From positions 1 through 64,000 of the forward strand of contig NZ_FNHB01000014.1 of the NCBI RefSeq assembly GCF_900104455.1: a stretch of 64,000 bases of DNA, in the 5' to 3' direction. The notes beneath the pieces are model-generated. The model saw nothing but the letters and a program-made list of their open reading frames with translations, was not told where the DNA came from and searched no databases. Both the position numbers and the translations under genes were made by a program. Shown here one piece after another: positions 37,995-47,011 of this stretch. The DNA comes from Dendrosporobacter quercicolus (GTDB lineage: Bacteria; Bacillota; Negativicutes; DSM-1736; Dendrosporobacteraceae). The number at the start of each line of letters is the position of its first letter. Position 1 is the stretch's first letter.

Positions 37995-39005
37995 CTATTT
38001 TGTCTTGATCTTCTTGATCTCTTCAATAAGTACAGGAACTACCTCAAACAAGTCCCCGACAATTCCATAATCAGCGACGCCAAGGATTGGCGCATCCGGG
38101 TCTTTATTGATCGCCACAATGATGTCTGATGACGACATTCCGGCCAAATGCTGAATCGCTCCGGAGATACCGCAGGCAATATATATCTTAGGTCCAACGG
38201 TTTTTCCTGTCTGGCCCACTTGATGAAGCGGGGATATCCAGCCCGCGTCTACTGCCGCTCTGGATGCTCCCACAGTAGCTTCCAATACCTCGGCAAGCTC
38301 TCTGATACAGGCGAAATTCTCCGGTTTACCCAGGCCTCTGCCGCCGGAAACAATGATTTCCGCTTCCTCAAGGTTAACCACAACATCGCCTTCCGCCTTG
38401 ATAAAGCCTACAAGCTTTGTTCTAATCTCCTCCGCCGGCGTCTTAATTTCCTCACGTATGATATTTGCTGTTCTCGCAAAGTCCGGCTGGGCCTTTTTAA
38501 ATACGCCGGGCCTTACCGTCCCGATCTGGGGCCTGGTAGCAGAACACAGGATAGTGGCCATAAGATTTCCGCCAAACGCAGGCCTCGTCCAGGCGACATC
38601 TCTGGTTTCCTCATTAATTTCCAAACCTGTACAATCCGCGGTTAAACCTGTCGCCAATCTGCAGGATACCCTAGGGCCCAGGTCCCTTCCATTGTTCGTA
38701 GCTCCGATCAGGATTACCGACGGTTTATACTTTTCCACCAGCTTAACCATTACGTTGGTGTAGCCGTCGGTATTATAATCTGCATATTCTTCGCCCTCTA
38801 CGACAATAACCTCATCGGCGCCATGGGCAATAACGGATTGGGCAGCCGCATCCAAATGGCGGCCAATAACAACTGCGATAAGTTTTTCATCATTTGCATC
38901 CGCTAAGATTCTGCCTTGATTTAAAAGCTCCAGTCCTACCCTTTTAACTTCATCGCGGGCAGTTTCAATAAATACCCATACATTCTTATAATCTTTTATA
39001 TTCAT
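37995..39005 (-). CDS. etfA: Electron transfer flavoprotein, alpha subunit
   Basis: A 336-residue flavoprotein subunit. The C-terminal FAD domain shows IVSGGRGLGKPENF, VGASRAAVDAGWISPLHQVG, QTGKTVGPKIYIACGISGA and the late IVAINKDPDAPI. With EtfB it shuttles electrons between an acyl-CoA dehydrogenase or similar enzyme and a redox partner. No ferredoxin-type domain is fused at the N-terminus. The start is ATG 39005, 6 bases after GGGGGTG, three bases after the etfB stop. Confidence 0.95.
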   Translation of the reverse strand: MNIKDYKNVWVFIETARDEVKRVGLELLNQGRILADANDEKLIAVVIGRHLDAAAQSVIAHGADEVIVVEGEEYADYNTDGYTNVMVKLVEKYKPSVILIGATNNGRDLGPRVSCRLATGLTADCTGLEINEETRDVAWTRPAFGGNLMATILCSATRPQIGTVRPGVFKKAQPDFARTANIIREEIKTPAEEIRTKLVGFIKAEGDVVVNLEEAEIIVSGGRGLGKPENFACIRELAEVLEATVGASRAAVDAGWISPLHQVGQTGKTVGPKIYIACGISGAIQHLAGMSSSDIIVAINKDPDAPILGVADYGIVGDLFEVVPVLIEEIKKIKTK

Positions 39006-39007
39006 CC

Positions 39008-39808
39008 TTAGCACCCCCGGTTAAGTAGCTTGGCTACAACTAGCTTTTCAATAAACTTAAGCGCCGATTCCCTATCCGTGCTTTCCTGAATTTTTATGCC
39101 TGAATCCTTCCTAGGCGGTGTAAATGTTTTTCTCACCCTGGTGGGAGAGCCCTTGAGCCCTATTTTGGTCACATCAAGCTCCGGCAAATCGGCAGCCGTT
39201 AATACTTCAATGGTTGCTTTATTGGCCGCCATTTTACTTTTAACACTTGCATATCTCGGTTCATTAATTGATTTAAGTACTGTACATACCACCGGAATCT
39301 TAGCTTCAATGATTTCGTAACCTTGCTCATGCTCTCTGTGAACAGAAATCGTATCACCCTTCATTTCTATCTTGGCGACAAAGGTTAACTGCGCTATGCC
39401 AAGATGTTCAGCGATCTCAGGCCCTACCTGCCCCGTATCGCCGTCAATCGCCTGCTTGCCGCATAAAATCAAATCAAAAGTCCCCAGCTTCTTAATTGCT
39501 GTGGCTAATATGTAACTTGTTGCCAGAGTATCTGATCCTCCGAATAACCGGTCGCTGATTAACACTGCTTTGTCGGCGCCAACAGATAAGCATTCCTTTA
39601 AAGCAACTTTAGCTTGATCAGGTCCCATGCTGATTACAGTTACACTGCCGCCATGCGCTTCCTTAAGCTGCACTGCCGCTTCCAGAGCATTTGTATCAAA
39701 TGGATTGACAATGCTTGGCACACCAGCTCTAATCAAGGTATTGGTAACCGGGTCTATTTTTATTTCCGCAGTATCTGGCACTTGTTTAGCGCAAACCAGA
39801 ATATTCAT
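39008..39808 (-). CDS. etfB: Electron transfer flavoprotein, beta subunit
   Basis: A 266-residue partner of EtfA. Typical pieces are MNILVCAKQVPDTAEIKIDP, INPFDTNALEAAVQLKE-like VNPFDTNALEAAVQLKEAHG, and the nucleotide-binding LCGKQAIDGDTGQVGPEIAE. The GGGAGGA site lies 8 bases before the ATG. No acyl-CoA dehydrogenase is adjacent; the nearest redox gene is the broken Fe-S oxidoreductase at 42642-44205, beyond an IS remnant and a LysR gene. Confidence 0.95.
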   Translation of the reverse strand: MNILVCAKQVPDTAEIKIDPVTNTLIRAGVPSIVNPFDTNALEAAVQLKEAHGGSVTVISMGPDQAKVALKECLSVGADKAVLISDRLFGGSDTLATSYILATAIKKLGTFDLILCGKQAIDGDTGQVGPEIAEHLGIAQLTFVAKIEMKGDTISVHREHEQGYEIIEAKIPVVCTVLKSINEPRYASVKSKMAANKATIEVLTAADLPELDVTKIGLKGSPTRVRKTFTPPRKDSGIKIQESTDRESALKFIEKLVVAKLLNRGC

Positions 39809-40150
39809 GAATGACGTCCTCCCTTTTTGTCAGTATTGAATAAGATCATCGAGCATTTCAACCGGATTACCGCAACAGGTTTGAAATTGCTTCTTCCTTT
39901 CCGCAGTGTTCAAAAACTGGCCATTGCCCATACCCCCTTACGCCAATTCCTCTTCCGACAATCCGGCTAAAATACTGCTGTTAATTTATATCTCATAGCG
40001 TACTACACTTCAGCAATTACAACAATTTAACATTTTTAAAATATAAAATGACTATGAAGAAATAGTTAATTATCCCCTCACTTTTTGGAAAAAATGATTA
40101 ATTAACCCAAAAACAGGCATCTGTAAACCTATTTTTCTCTTATACTCTAC
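39809..40150. other. Region upstream of etfB, no gene seen
   Basis: About 340 AT-rich bases between etfB and the IS630-type remnant. It must hold the etfB promoter, but I find no clear sigma-A boxes. AT-rich near-repeats (TTAATTA at about 40065 and 40100) may be regulatory. Confidence 0.45.
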
Positions 40151-40965
40151 TAGTGTCTTGACAAAGTTATATTTTGATAAAGACTTTTAAGCCTCGACCG
40201 GGCGTCGGATGTAGTAAAATGCCAATCGACAGATTTACTCGAAGCATTGCGTCGAGTTCCCAAGCAGAGATTTTCTTTTGTAAATCCTCAATAGAAAAAA
40301 TTTGCCTGTTCAAGCATTTGAAAGGTTATAGCACTCAACTTAATTTCTGCTATATTAAGCCAACTTCCATGCTTCTATTTGCTGGTATGCACCACGTTTC
40401 TTTAGATGAGGCTTAAGTTCTGTTTTTTTAAAGTTTGTCGGACGGTCTCACGCGATACTTTTTCCAATATTCCTAACTCAATGATTTTCTCTGTCAACAT
40501 CCGCACTGTCCATCTAGCGAATCCTTTTGGCGGTTCGCTACAGGCAAGAGCTATGATACGGGCTTGCATTTCACTTGTTACAATGGGGGGATTGGTTGTC
40601 TTTTTACGTTTGTATGTAAGAGTGTAGGTTAGGCCGTTACAGGCGAAATCTCTTAATGTATGATATACGGTAACTACGGATACTCCACAACGTTTGGCTA
40701 TTTCTGCTTGCTTTGCGGGGTTGCCTGCACTCATATCTGACATTAAGAGTATATTGGCGCGTTTCTTTATACTTTTGCTTGCATTACGACTATTTATTAG
40801 CTCTTGAAGCCGGTTTTGTTCAGACTCTGTCAGCTTTACGAAGTATTTCTGTGTCATTTCTATATCCGCATCCTCTTTTTGAATATACTTCCTATTTATT
40901 TTTAACTTTGCCAAGGTACCAGTACCTTGTGTCATTTAAAACAGGGGATAATTTTCAAGGCCCTA
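40151..40965 (-). mobile_element. IS630-family element, internally deleted
   Basis: The left terminus reads TAGTGTCTTGACAAAGTTAT from 40151. The right terminus, read on the minus strand from 40965, is TAGGGCCTTGAAAATTAT, an imperfect inverted repeat flanked by TA as expected for IS630/Tc1 targets. The 815-base span is shorter than the usual 1.1 kb because the central part of the transposase is missing. It separates etfBA from the LysR gene. Confidence 0.8.
40170..40857 (-). pseudogene. IS630-type transposase, deleted in the DDE domain
   Basis: The first part (from ATG 40857, MTQKYFVKLTESEQNRLQEL) is an intact IS630 N-terminal helix-turn-helix region (AEIAKRCGVSVVTVYHTLRD; KGFARWTVRMLTEKIIE) and ends at 40402. 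At a run of seven A it shifts to another frame, ELKPHLKKRGAYQQIEAWKL. Next come pieces matching only the far C-terminus of the family (HGSWLNIAEIKLSAI, SVDWHFTTSDARSRLKSLY), again frame-shifted. The segment that should hold the catalytic acidic residues is absent, so the protein cannot be active. Confidence 0.85.
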
Positions 40966-41157
40966 GCCCCCTGCATTCAATCCTCATGTAAAACACAGAT
41001 TCATTGAAAGAAGAGCTATCCTTATAAAAGGACCGGAAGCGCCGCTATGCATATCCCGGCTGCTGGTTGCATCACTTTTGATCATTATTTTGTTATTATA
41101 AAATTCTTAGCAGGAAATTCGGATAGCTTTGTTGAATCAAATTGCAAACATAAATAT

Positions 41158-41176
41158 GAATATTCTAACATATTTG
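41158..41176. promoter_or_regulatory. Palindromic operator, copy 1
   Basis: GAATATTCTAACATATTTG. It has the same left arm and central TAAC as copies 2 and 3, with the right arm ending in TTTG in place of TTCG. Confidence 0.5.
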
Positions 41177-41325
41177 ACGGGTATCTTCATACAATCAAGT
41201 AAACTCTTTTGAAAACCAGCGCCGTTAAGTCGCGCCGATCATCATTTTGCTTGCCGGCGCCACAGGTGCAAAACGCTTATGTCTGAGCATTAGAACTACT
41301 TACTGCCTAAGTTTATTGCTCATAT

Positions 41326-41355
41326 ATTTGTGAATATTTTAACATATTCGCAAAT
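41326..41355. promoter_or_regulatory. Palindromic operator, copy 2
   Basis: ATTTG-T-GAATAT, then TTTAAC, then ATATTC-G-CAAAT: a 30-base near-perfect palindrome. The AT-rich dyad fits a LysR-type binding site (T-N11-A class), presumably for the regulator at 41573 (inference). Confidence 0.6.
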
Positions 41356-41510
41356 TCTTTTGTTTTAAAATAAAAGATGTGCTTACGCTAAAGCAGCAGG
41401 GTTTTTAATGCAAATGGGTACTGGCGGGCCGTGCTTTTTAACTTGCTCGCTGATCGCCATATTCTACAAGAGGAGTTCTTTTTATTGCCTGGGCCCTAGC
41501 GCAACAACTT

Positions 41511-41534
41511 TTGTGAATATTTTAACAAATGTTG
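41511..41534. promoter_or_regulatory. Palindromic operator, copy 3
   Basis: TTGTGAATATTTTAACAAAT and on to TTG. It shares TGAATATTTTAACA with copy 2 and lies 38 bases before the LysR start codon, suiting autoregulation. Confidence 0.55.
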
Positions 41535-41572
41535 TTTGAACCGGATTTTATGCTTAGAAAGGAGAATCGGAC

Positions 41573-42508
41573 ATGGAGATAGCTCAATTGAAATACATGC
41601 TGACGCTGGCGAAACATTTAAATTTCTCCCGCGCCGCAGATGAAGCCTGCGTAACCCCCTCCTCTTTGTCGCAGCAAATTAAGAAACTTGAAGATGAATT
41701 GGGAGTCGCCTTGTTCGAAAGGACTACTCGCTCAGTTCACCTAACTTTAGCCGGCGCTGAATTTATTGAAAGCGCCAAGAAAATAGTATCGGAAATTACT
41801 GAAATTAATACGATAATGCAAAAATACATTGTTGGTGAAAGCGGAAATATATTTATTGGAAACTGTCCGGCCTTCGAAGCGTATGGTATGACTGCTCTCA
41901 TTGCTTTATTCCAAAAAAATTACCCGAAAATCTCATTGCATTTTTGCGAAGCCGGATGCCTTGACTTATATACATTATTATGTAACGGCAAAATTGATGT
42001 GGCATTTCTAACCACTTTTGATAAATTCAAGCCGGAACAATTCTCCTTAGAATCCTATCCTCTGGTTGATGATGAATTAGTGATCATCGTCAACAAATCT
42101 CATCCTCTGGCTTCCAGACAGATTATAGATTTAGGTGAGGTCTCACAAGAGAGGTTTATTTCCTTCTCCAAATCTTCTGATTTTTACCAGGATACCATGG
42201 ACGCCTGCCGCCAGTCCGGATTTATACCGCAATTCTCCTACGAGACCCAGTACACTGATACCATTGTCGGACTCGTGGCTGAAGGGATGGGCATCGCCAT
42301 GCTTTCCTTACGCCTGGTGATGAAAAAATTGCCCAAAAATGTTGCACTGATTCGTTTTAAACCAACCAGAATCAGAACTCTTTCCATCGTTTTTCTCAAA
42401 AAACCCAAACCACTGCCAATTGTATTAAATTTTAAAAATTTTTTTATTAACTGGTCAAAAGCAAATGAACTGCGTCACGCTCCGTTTGACGCCAGCGGTA
42501 ACGCATAG
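41573..42508 (+). CDS. LysR-family transcriptional regulator
   Basis: A 311-residue regulator. The N-terminal winged helix-turn-helix is typical (LKYMLTLAKHLNFSRAADEA, then CVTPSSLSQQIKKLEDELGV), followed by a two-lobed effector domain. It has AAAGGAG 9 bases before the ATG. Genes on either side are on the opposite strand: the broken Fe-S oxidoreductase starts beyond its 3' end, and etfBA lies beyond the IS remnant upstream. It may once have controlled an etf-linked operon; the effector is unknown. Confidence 0.92.
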   Translation: MEIAQLKYMLTLAKHLNFSRAADEACVTPSSLSQQIKKLEDELGVALFERTTRSVHLTLAGAEFIESAKKIVSEITEINTIMQKYIVGESGNIFIGNCPAFEAYGMTALIALFQKNYPKISLHFCEAGCLDLYTLLCNGKIDVAFLTTFDKFKPEQFSLESYPLVDDELVIIVNKSHPLASRQIIDLGEVSQERFISFSKSSDFYQDTMDACRQSGFIPQFSYETQYTDTIVGLVAEGMGIAMLSLRLVMKKLPKNVALIRFKPTRIRTLSIVFLKKPKPLPIVLNFKNFFINWSKANELRHAPFDASGNA

Positions 42509-42641
42509 CCCTGCGAAATCCGCACCTGCACTGCGGCCGGTATTCAGCCTGCCTGACGCAGGATCCACAGTATTGACCTGCCCCACACAGGGAAAAAGCG
42601 TAGGAATTGCAAAGCCCTGCGCTTTTAAACGATGACTGTAA

Positions 42642-44205
42642 TCACAACGACGCATCCTTCCTGTTCTGGCCCATCTCAATCACGCTGATTCCCGGCACTG
42701 CCTCGAGGACAGCGCGAGGCGCCTGAAACACATCGTTGTGACGTCCGGATAGCAGCCGTCATGATAGGTCACCTTGGCGGCAAAGGAACCGTCCACCTTG
42801 ATTTTTCCGGAACTGAGAAGACCGGCAAGAAATTCCGAGTGATGGATGACTTCAAACTGACCGCCAAAATCGGGATATTGCCGAGAACGCCATAATTTAC
42901 GCCTGCCGCATTCAGCACCTTCACCAGGGCCCTGCTGACCGCGATAGCCCGGTTGTCATACGCTCCGGCGCAGCCCACGTACAGCAGATACTCAGCCTTG
43001 TCCGCCCAGGCGGGAACCGTCAGTTCATTCATCCAGTCACCGCGGCTGTGGGAAGCTTCCAGGGATTTCCGCTTTGGTAGCAATTGAAGGTACGCTGCAC
43101 ATCTTCCGGCATCCGGGCTTCGGCCATGGCCATGTAGCGTCGTAAGTCGATGAGCTTCTGCACATGCTCATTGGATACAGGGCAGGCCTCTCACAGGCGC
43201 GACAGGCGTACAGGACCAGATAAACTGCTCGGAAAACACATCGTCAAGAATCGCCTGCTCAGCTTCCGTAAATTCAGGCTTTTTGTCGCCCGCAGCTTTG
43301 ATTTTGTCCAGCAGCGGCGCTTTCTCTTCGATATGGGCTCTGAGTTCAACATGCAATGCCCGGGGATCCAGCGGCTTACCTGTCTGGAGAGCCGGACATC
43401 GTTCCGAGCAACGGCCGCATTGCACGCAGGTATAGGTATCGAACAACTGTTTCCAGGTGAATTCCTCTATTTTGTTCGCGCCAATGATTTTGATCGTCTC
43501 ATCTTCGAATTCGAAGTCTACCTTCGTCAGGGAGCCTTTAGGCCGTAACGTATGCCAAATGGCATTGGCCGGCGCAAACGCCAGATGCAGATGTTTGGAA
43601 CTCGGAATAAGCACGCTCATCGTGCCCATTGGCAGAAAATGCAGCCACCAAGCTCCTGTTGCAATCCGTTCAAGGGTTTCCGGCGTATTTCCGGCCAGCA
43701 GTCCTGACACAAAATTAGAAAAACGCAGCGCTTCGAATGCCGGCGTTTTCGCCCAGCGCAAAACTGGCGCCGTTATACAAAAGATCACCGGTAACGATAA
43801 GACTAATTAAAACACAATAACAAAAGCTTCAACAGTATTATTGATTCGGTCCGGTTTCAGCACCGTACGGCGGAGTACCGCTACGATAACACCAGTGTAC
43901 ACCAGCAGCAAAAATAGTTCCTTCAGCCCGATAAACGGCACCGGTACGCCGAACAGTCCCTCCACCGCCAGGTTCAATGCCCCAAAACCGAGTACGATAA
44001 ACCCCACATGATCAACACATGGGCAAAGCCGGTGATCCTGTATTACCTTGTCCTGAGCCACGACATTTGTCAGAAAATACTTCAGCCGGTCATATCTGCT
44101 CTCCGGTCTTCCATGCAGAGTATTTTTAAATCTGCGAAAGATCATGTACGCCATCAAACCAAAGGTAATCCCCATCCAGGCTAAATAGACCAAGATCTTT
44201 ACCAC
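42642..44205 (-). pseudogene. Broken Etf-associated Fe-S oxidoreductase (HdrD/CCG type)
   Basis: Pieces of one long protein follow each other in different frames. The N-terminal part is membrane-bound (VKILVYLAWMGITFGLMAYM; AEGLFGVPV-like LAVEGLFGVPVPFIGLKELF) and ends at a stop at 43807. Next comes a soluble part with a 4Fe-4S motif (TYTCVQCGRCSERCPALQTG), then, after a shift, ACPVSNEHVQKLIDLRRYMA. Further pieces are SRGDWMNELTVPAWADKAEY and [20 protein letters not shown] from a CCG domain, and finally [20 protein letters not shown] with a stop where the second CCG motif should begin. At least five lesions are visible. Intact relatives of about 650-700 residues couple EtfAB to membrane or heterodisulfide-type electron transfer. 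Confidence 0.9.
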
Positions 44206-44519
44206 AATCGACCACTCCCACTTTCAATGCTTTACAAAGTACAGACTGTACAACTGCCTTCTATACGTCTGTTGTTAACTTCCCTTACTCAAATTTACTA
44301 TACTTTCTAACTTATAACAATTTAGTGTTTATGAAAGATATTGCTATTGTAAACAATGATTAAACAATAGATTTTTTCTTTAGCATTACTAATGAATTGC
44401 TTTATGCGAAGATCATCTTTTGGGCCAGTTTCGCAGGACGCTGCGATTAAAATGCAAAAAAGCCGGGCGCTTAAGCGCCTGGCTTTTTATGTGTTTCGTT
44501 CGGTTCTACCGAAAACCGG
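44206..44519. other. Intergenic region with terminator
   Basis: About 314 AT-rich bases upstream of the broken oxidoreductase gene. Apart from the terminator at 44457-44488 no feature or gene is seen. Confidence 0.5.
44457..44488 (-). terminator. Terminator of the alpha/beta hydrolase gene
   Basis: Near-perfect hairpin AAAAAGCC-GGGCGC with GCGCCT-GGCTTTTT and T runs on both strands. It lies 31 bases after the hydrolase stop on the minus strand. Confidence 0.88.
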
Positions 44520-45179
44520 CTATTTGAAAAAACGAATGAAATCCGGGTACAGGATATCCTGATTTACAATATAGCTGTCATGTTCATGGCCTGCCATTAT
44601 TTTCAGTTCTGCATGGGGAAGCGCCTTTGCAACTTCTTCAAACATCGCAGGCTTAAAAATATCATTTTCCGCAGCAATGACCAGGGAAGGAACCAAAACG
44701 TTCCGGAGGCTGTCCAGTTCTATATTGGGCTGCTCAAGCATCAGCTTAAATAAGGGGTTCTTCGTTTCCTCATAGGTTTGCTTGACATACTGGTAGCTTT
44801 CTTCAGTAAAGTCTCCGGGTTTCAAATTAACACCCAGCAAAGCCATTTTTTCGAGTACGGCCGGGTAATTGATTGCGACAATCAGGCTGACGATAGCGCC
44901 GTCGCTAAACCCAATCATATTGACTTTATGCAAATGCAGCGCCTGGATAAAAGCATAGAGGTCCTCAGCCATCGTCTGATAGGAATAGTCCTCTGTTTTT
45001 GTGCTTTGACCATGATTTCTGCTGTCAATTGCATAAACCGTAAAATGGTCTTTTAATTTGGCGGCTATCTTATCAAAAATATAGTGATCTTCCCCATTTC
45101 CATGCAGCAGAATCATTGGAGCGCCGACGCCAAAGCATTCGTAAAATAACGAAATGCCATTCACTCTGATTTCCATCAT
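44520..45179 (-). CDS. Alpha/beta hydrolase
   Basis: A 219-residue serine hydrolase of the alpha/beta fold. The oxyanion loop is MILLHGNGEDHYIFD, the nucleophile elbow MIGFSDGAIVSL, the acid probably the aspartate in IAAENDIFKP, and the histidine in AGHEHDSYI. Substrate unknown. Two ATG codons at 45179 and 45176 follow AAGGGGAT; the second has slightly better spacing. Single-gene unit with its own terminator. Confidence 0.88.
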   Translation of the reverse strand: MMEIRVNGISLFYECFGVGAPMILLHGNGEDHYIFDKIAAKLKDHFTVYAIDSRNHGQSTKTEDYSYQTMAEDLYAFIQALHLHKVNMIGFSDGAIVSLIVAINYPAVLEKMALLGVNLKPGDFTEESYQYVKQTYEETKNPLFKLMLEQPNIELDSLRNVLVPSLVIAAENDIFKPAMFEEVAKALPHAELKIMAGHEHDSYIVNQDILYPDFIRFFK

Positions 45180-45300
45180 GATCCCCTTTCCAACTTCTGA
45201 AGGCTATTTTCTTTTCATGTTCACGCACAAACCAGCTTAACTTGCATCGGCGTAAAACATCCTCGAAAGAAGCCCAACAGACCGATGCAGCGGACTTTTT

Positions 45301-45645
45301 TCATAATTTTTCAACCAGTCCCTGTATGAAAGGATAATGGTAATAATCTCCGTTTAAGGCTTTCAGCGCCGCTAAAATGGAAGTGAAGAAAATAACGGTG
45401 CTGAGCAGAGCTAGCACGGGGATTAACAGCAATCCAATGAACAGTAAGGATAAAAAACCAACCACTGCACCGGCAACCAGCAGGGACAGTTGAGCGACAA
45501 GAGCCTGTTTGGCGTGGTCGGCAATAAATGGATCATCCTTCTTAATAAAAAAAATGACAAGCGGGGCAACCACAAAACCAACTCCTCCCAGAAGATACGC
45601 CAAGTGCGCTGCAATTGCCAACAGCTTTTGTTGCTCTGTGATCAT
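45301..45645 (-). CDS. DUF4870 (Tic20-like) membrane protein
   Basis: A 114-residue membrane protein with about three hydrophobic segments. The pattern KLLAIAAHLAYLLGGVGFVV, FFIKKDDPFIADHAKQALVA and LAALKALNGDYYHYPFIQ identifies the DUF4870 family, whose function is unknown. AAGGAGGTG lies 5 bases before the ATG. Confidence 0.88.
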   Translation of the reverse strand: MITEQQKLLAIAAHLAYLLGGVGFVVAPLVIFFIKKDDPFIADHAKQALVAQLSLLVAGAVVGFLSLLFIGLLLIPVLALLSTVIFFTSILAALKALNGDYYHYPFIQGLVEKL

Positions 45646-45968
45646 GTCCGCACCTCCTTAAACAGCTTTTGGGGGACATTTTTGCAGGATATTTACCGGC
45701 CAAGCAAATCGGATTCGCAACGCCTCTACCGGCCTTCACAATGACTTTTTTATGGATATCACGTTCAGCATCATAGGCCTCGGACATTTGAGATCAGCCA
45801 GGTTGTCCAGTCATCCGCGGTCGCTATTATCCAGCGCTGGCCGGAAGCTTGGAAAAATTAGCCGTTGTCATTAAAATTTCTTTATTAAGATGACTCGCCC
45901 TTGCTTGTTAGCGCCGAATACTTCAGAAACAGCGTTCGCCTTGTATCTTGAGGCGCAATTGCATAGAA
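45646..45968. other. Intergenic region, no clear gene
   Basis: About 320 bases between the DUF4870 and nitroreductase genes. A minus-strand open frame from an ATG at 45787 (MSEAYDAERDIHKKVIVKAG) could be the start of a lost gene, but it has no recognisable family and runs into the DUF4870 gene out of frame. Confidence 0.4.
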
Positions 45969-46475
45969 CTAATATGTCTCATAATGAATTCTGGCTTTAT
46001 CAAACCGATCTTCAAACTTATTCGCAGAGGAATAACCGACGGCCAGCATGGCAAATGCCTCGACGCTTTCGGGCAGCTTAAAAAAATCCTTCATGAAAGA
46101 CATTCGGTCTTCTTCCGGCGCAATTCCTAACCATACCGCACCCAAACCAAGCTCCACCGCCGCAAGTAAAATATTTTCCGTCGCCGCCGCCAAATCTTGC
46201 TGCCAATACTGCTTGAATGTTAAATACTTTTCATTGGATAATACAATAATGCCAAGTGTTGCATTTTTTATCGGACCGGCGTAACTATGGGCCTTCGATA
46301 ACTTTTGCAGGCTTTCTTTGTCCTCAACCACAATAAACTCCCACGGCTGTTGATTGGCGGCCGAAGGAGCCTGCATCCCTGCTTTTAACAGCTTTTCAAT
46401 TTTTTCTTTTTCCACCGGCCGAGTTTCAAAATTCCGGATACTCCGCCTTTTCTGGATTCCTTCATATATGTTCAT
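45969..46475 (-). CDS. Nitroreductase-family protein
   Basis: A 168-residue FMN-dependent oxidoreductase-type protein. The opening IYEGIQKRRSIRNFETRPVE and LLKAGMQAPSAANQQPWEFI are the FMN-contacting signature, and GLGAVWLGIAPEE follows later. It probably works as a dimer using NAD(P)H; the substrate is unknown. Single gene. Confidence 0.92.
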   Translation of the reverse strand: MNIYEGIQKRRSIRNFETRPVEKEKIEKLLKAGMQAPSAANQQPWEFIVVEDKESLQKLSKAHSYAGPIKNATLGIIVLSNEKYLTFKQYWQQDLAAATENILLAAVELGLGAVWLGIAPEEDRMSFMKDFFKLPESVEAFAMLAVGYSSANKFEDRFDKARIHYETY

Positions 46476-46856
46476 AACAATGCGCCCCCTGTTCTCTGCA
46501 ATACTAAACTCCGGGTTCCTGCGCGATCTTTTCCGCTCAGCCGCCTTGTCGTGGCCTTATCTATGTCTGATAGGCACAGCTTTGGGACCATCTGAGCAAA
46601 AACCCGCGCAATGGATCCTATAATTTTAGAATGGTAGTTAACTATTCCACCGAATCCCAAAGATGCCGGCAGCAAAATGCCCCGGATATTACAATTCGCG
46701 CTGTAACTTCAGCTTATTTCAATTTAAAACAATTGTCAATATCGTGTCCGCGCATATACGGGAATGAAGATACTCAACAATGCAAAAAATAAAAATTATG
46801 CCGTTGCGGCCAACAAACAGGGGCGGAAAAAGATGCGTTGTCTAATCTTAATTCAC

Positions 46857-46875
46857 AATTTTGCCAAGACACTAG
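46857..46875 (-). repeat. Solitary IS630-type terminal repeat
   Basis: Minus-strand CTAGTGTCTTGGCAAAATT matches the left terminus at 40150 (CTAGTGTCTTGACAAAGTT) in 17 of 19 positions and points towards it. No transposase remains beside it. Confidence 0.65.
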
Positions 46876-46945
46876 CTATACGGCGCATGCTCTGCCCGGC
46901 ATGGAAATAAAATGTAGACCACCGGCCCTAACGTATTGAAAGCAA

Positions 46946-46975
46946 AACGCCTTCAGGGGTTTCCCTCAAGGCGTT
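46946..46975 (-). terminator. Terminator of the dcuC-type gene
   Basis: AACGCCTT pairs with AAGGCGTT (46946-46953 with 46968-46975) with an inner AGGG/CCCT, followed on the minus strand by TTTT. A near copy is at 50781-50808. Confidence 0.8.
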
Positions 46976-47011
46976 CGTAATATCGTAAATTTTCGAGCAT
47001 GCCTGTTTGAT

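Larger units (their letters stand above)
40966..41572. other. Long upstream region of the LysR gene
   Basis: About 600 bases between the IS remnant and the LysR gene hold no coding region. They carry three spaced copies of a GAATAT-N6-ATATTC-type palindrome (listed separately). An AGGAGTTC site near 41471 is not followed by an open frame. Confidence 0.6.
46476..47011. other. Intergenic region with a solitary IS end and a terminator
   Basis: About 535 bases without a convincing gene. It contains a lone IS630-type terminus (46857-46875) and, at its right end, the terminator of the dcuC-type gene. The rest is AT-rich and featureless to my reading. Confidence 0.55.

Noticed and set aside
45542-45787. 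81-codon minus-strand open frame upstream of the DUF4870 gene
   Set aside because: It overlaps the start of the DUF4870 gene out of frame and shows no family resemblance; at most a remnant.
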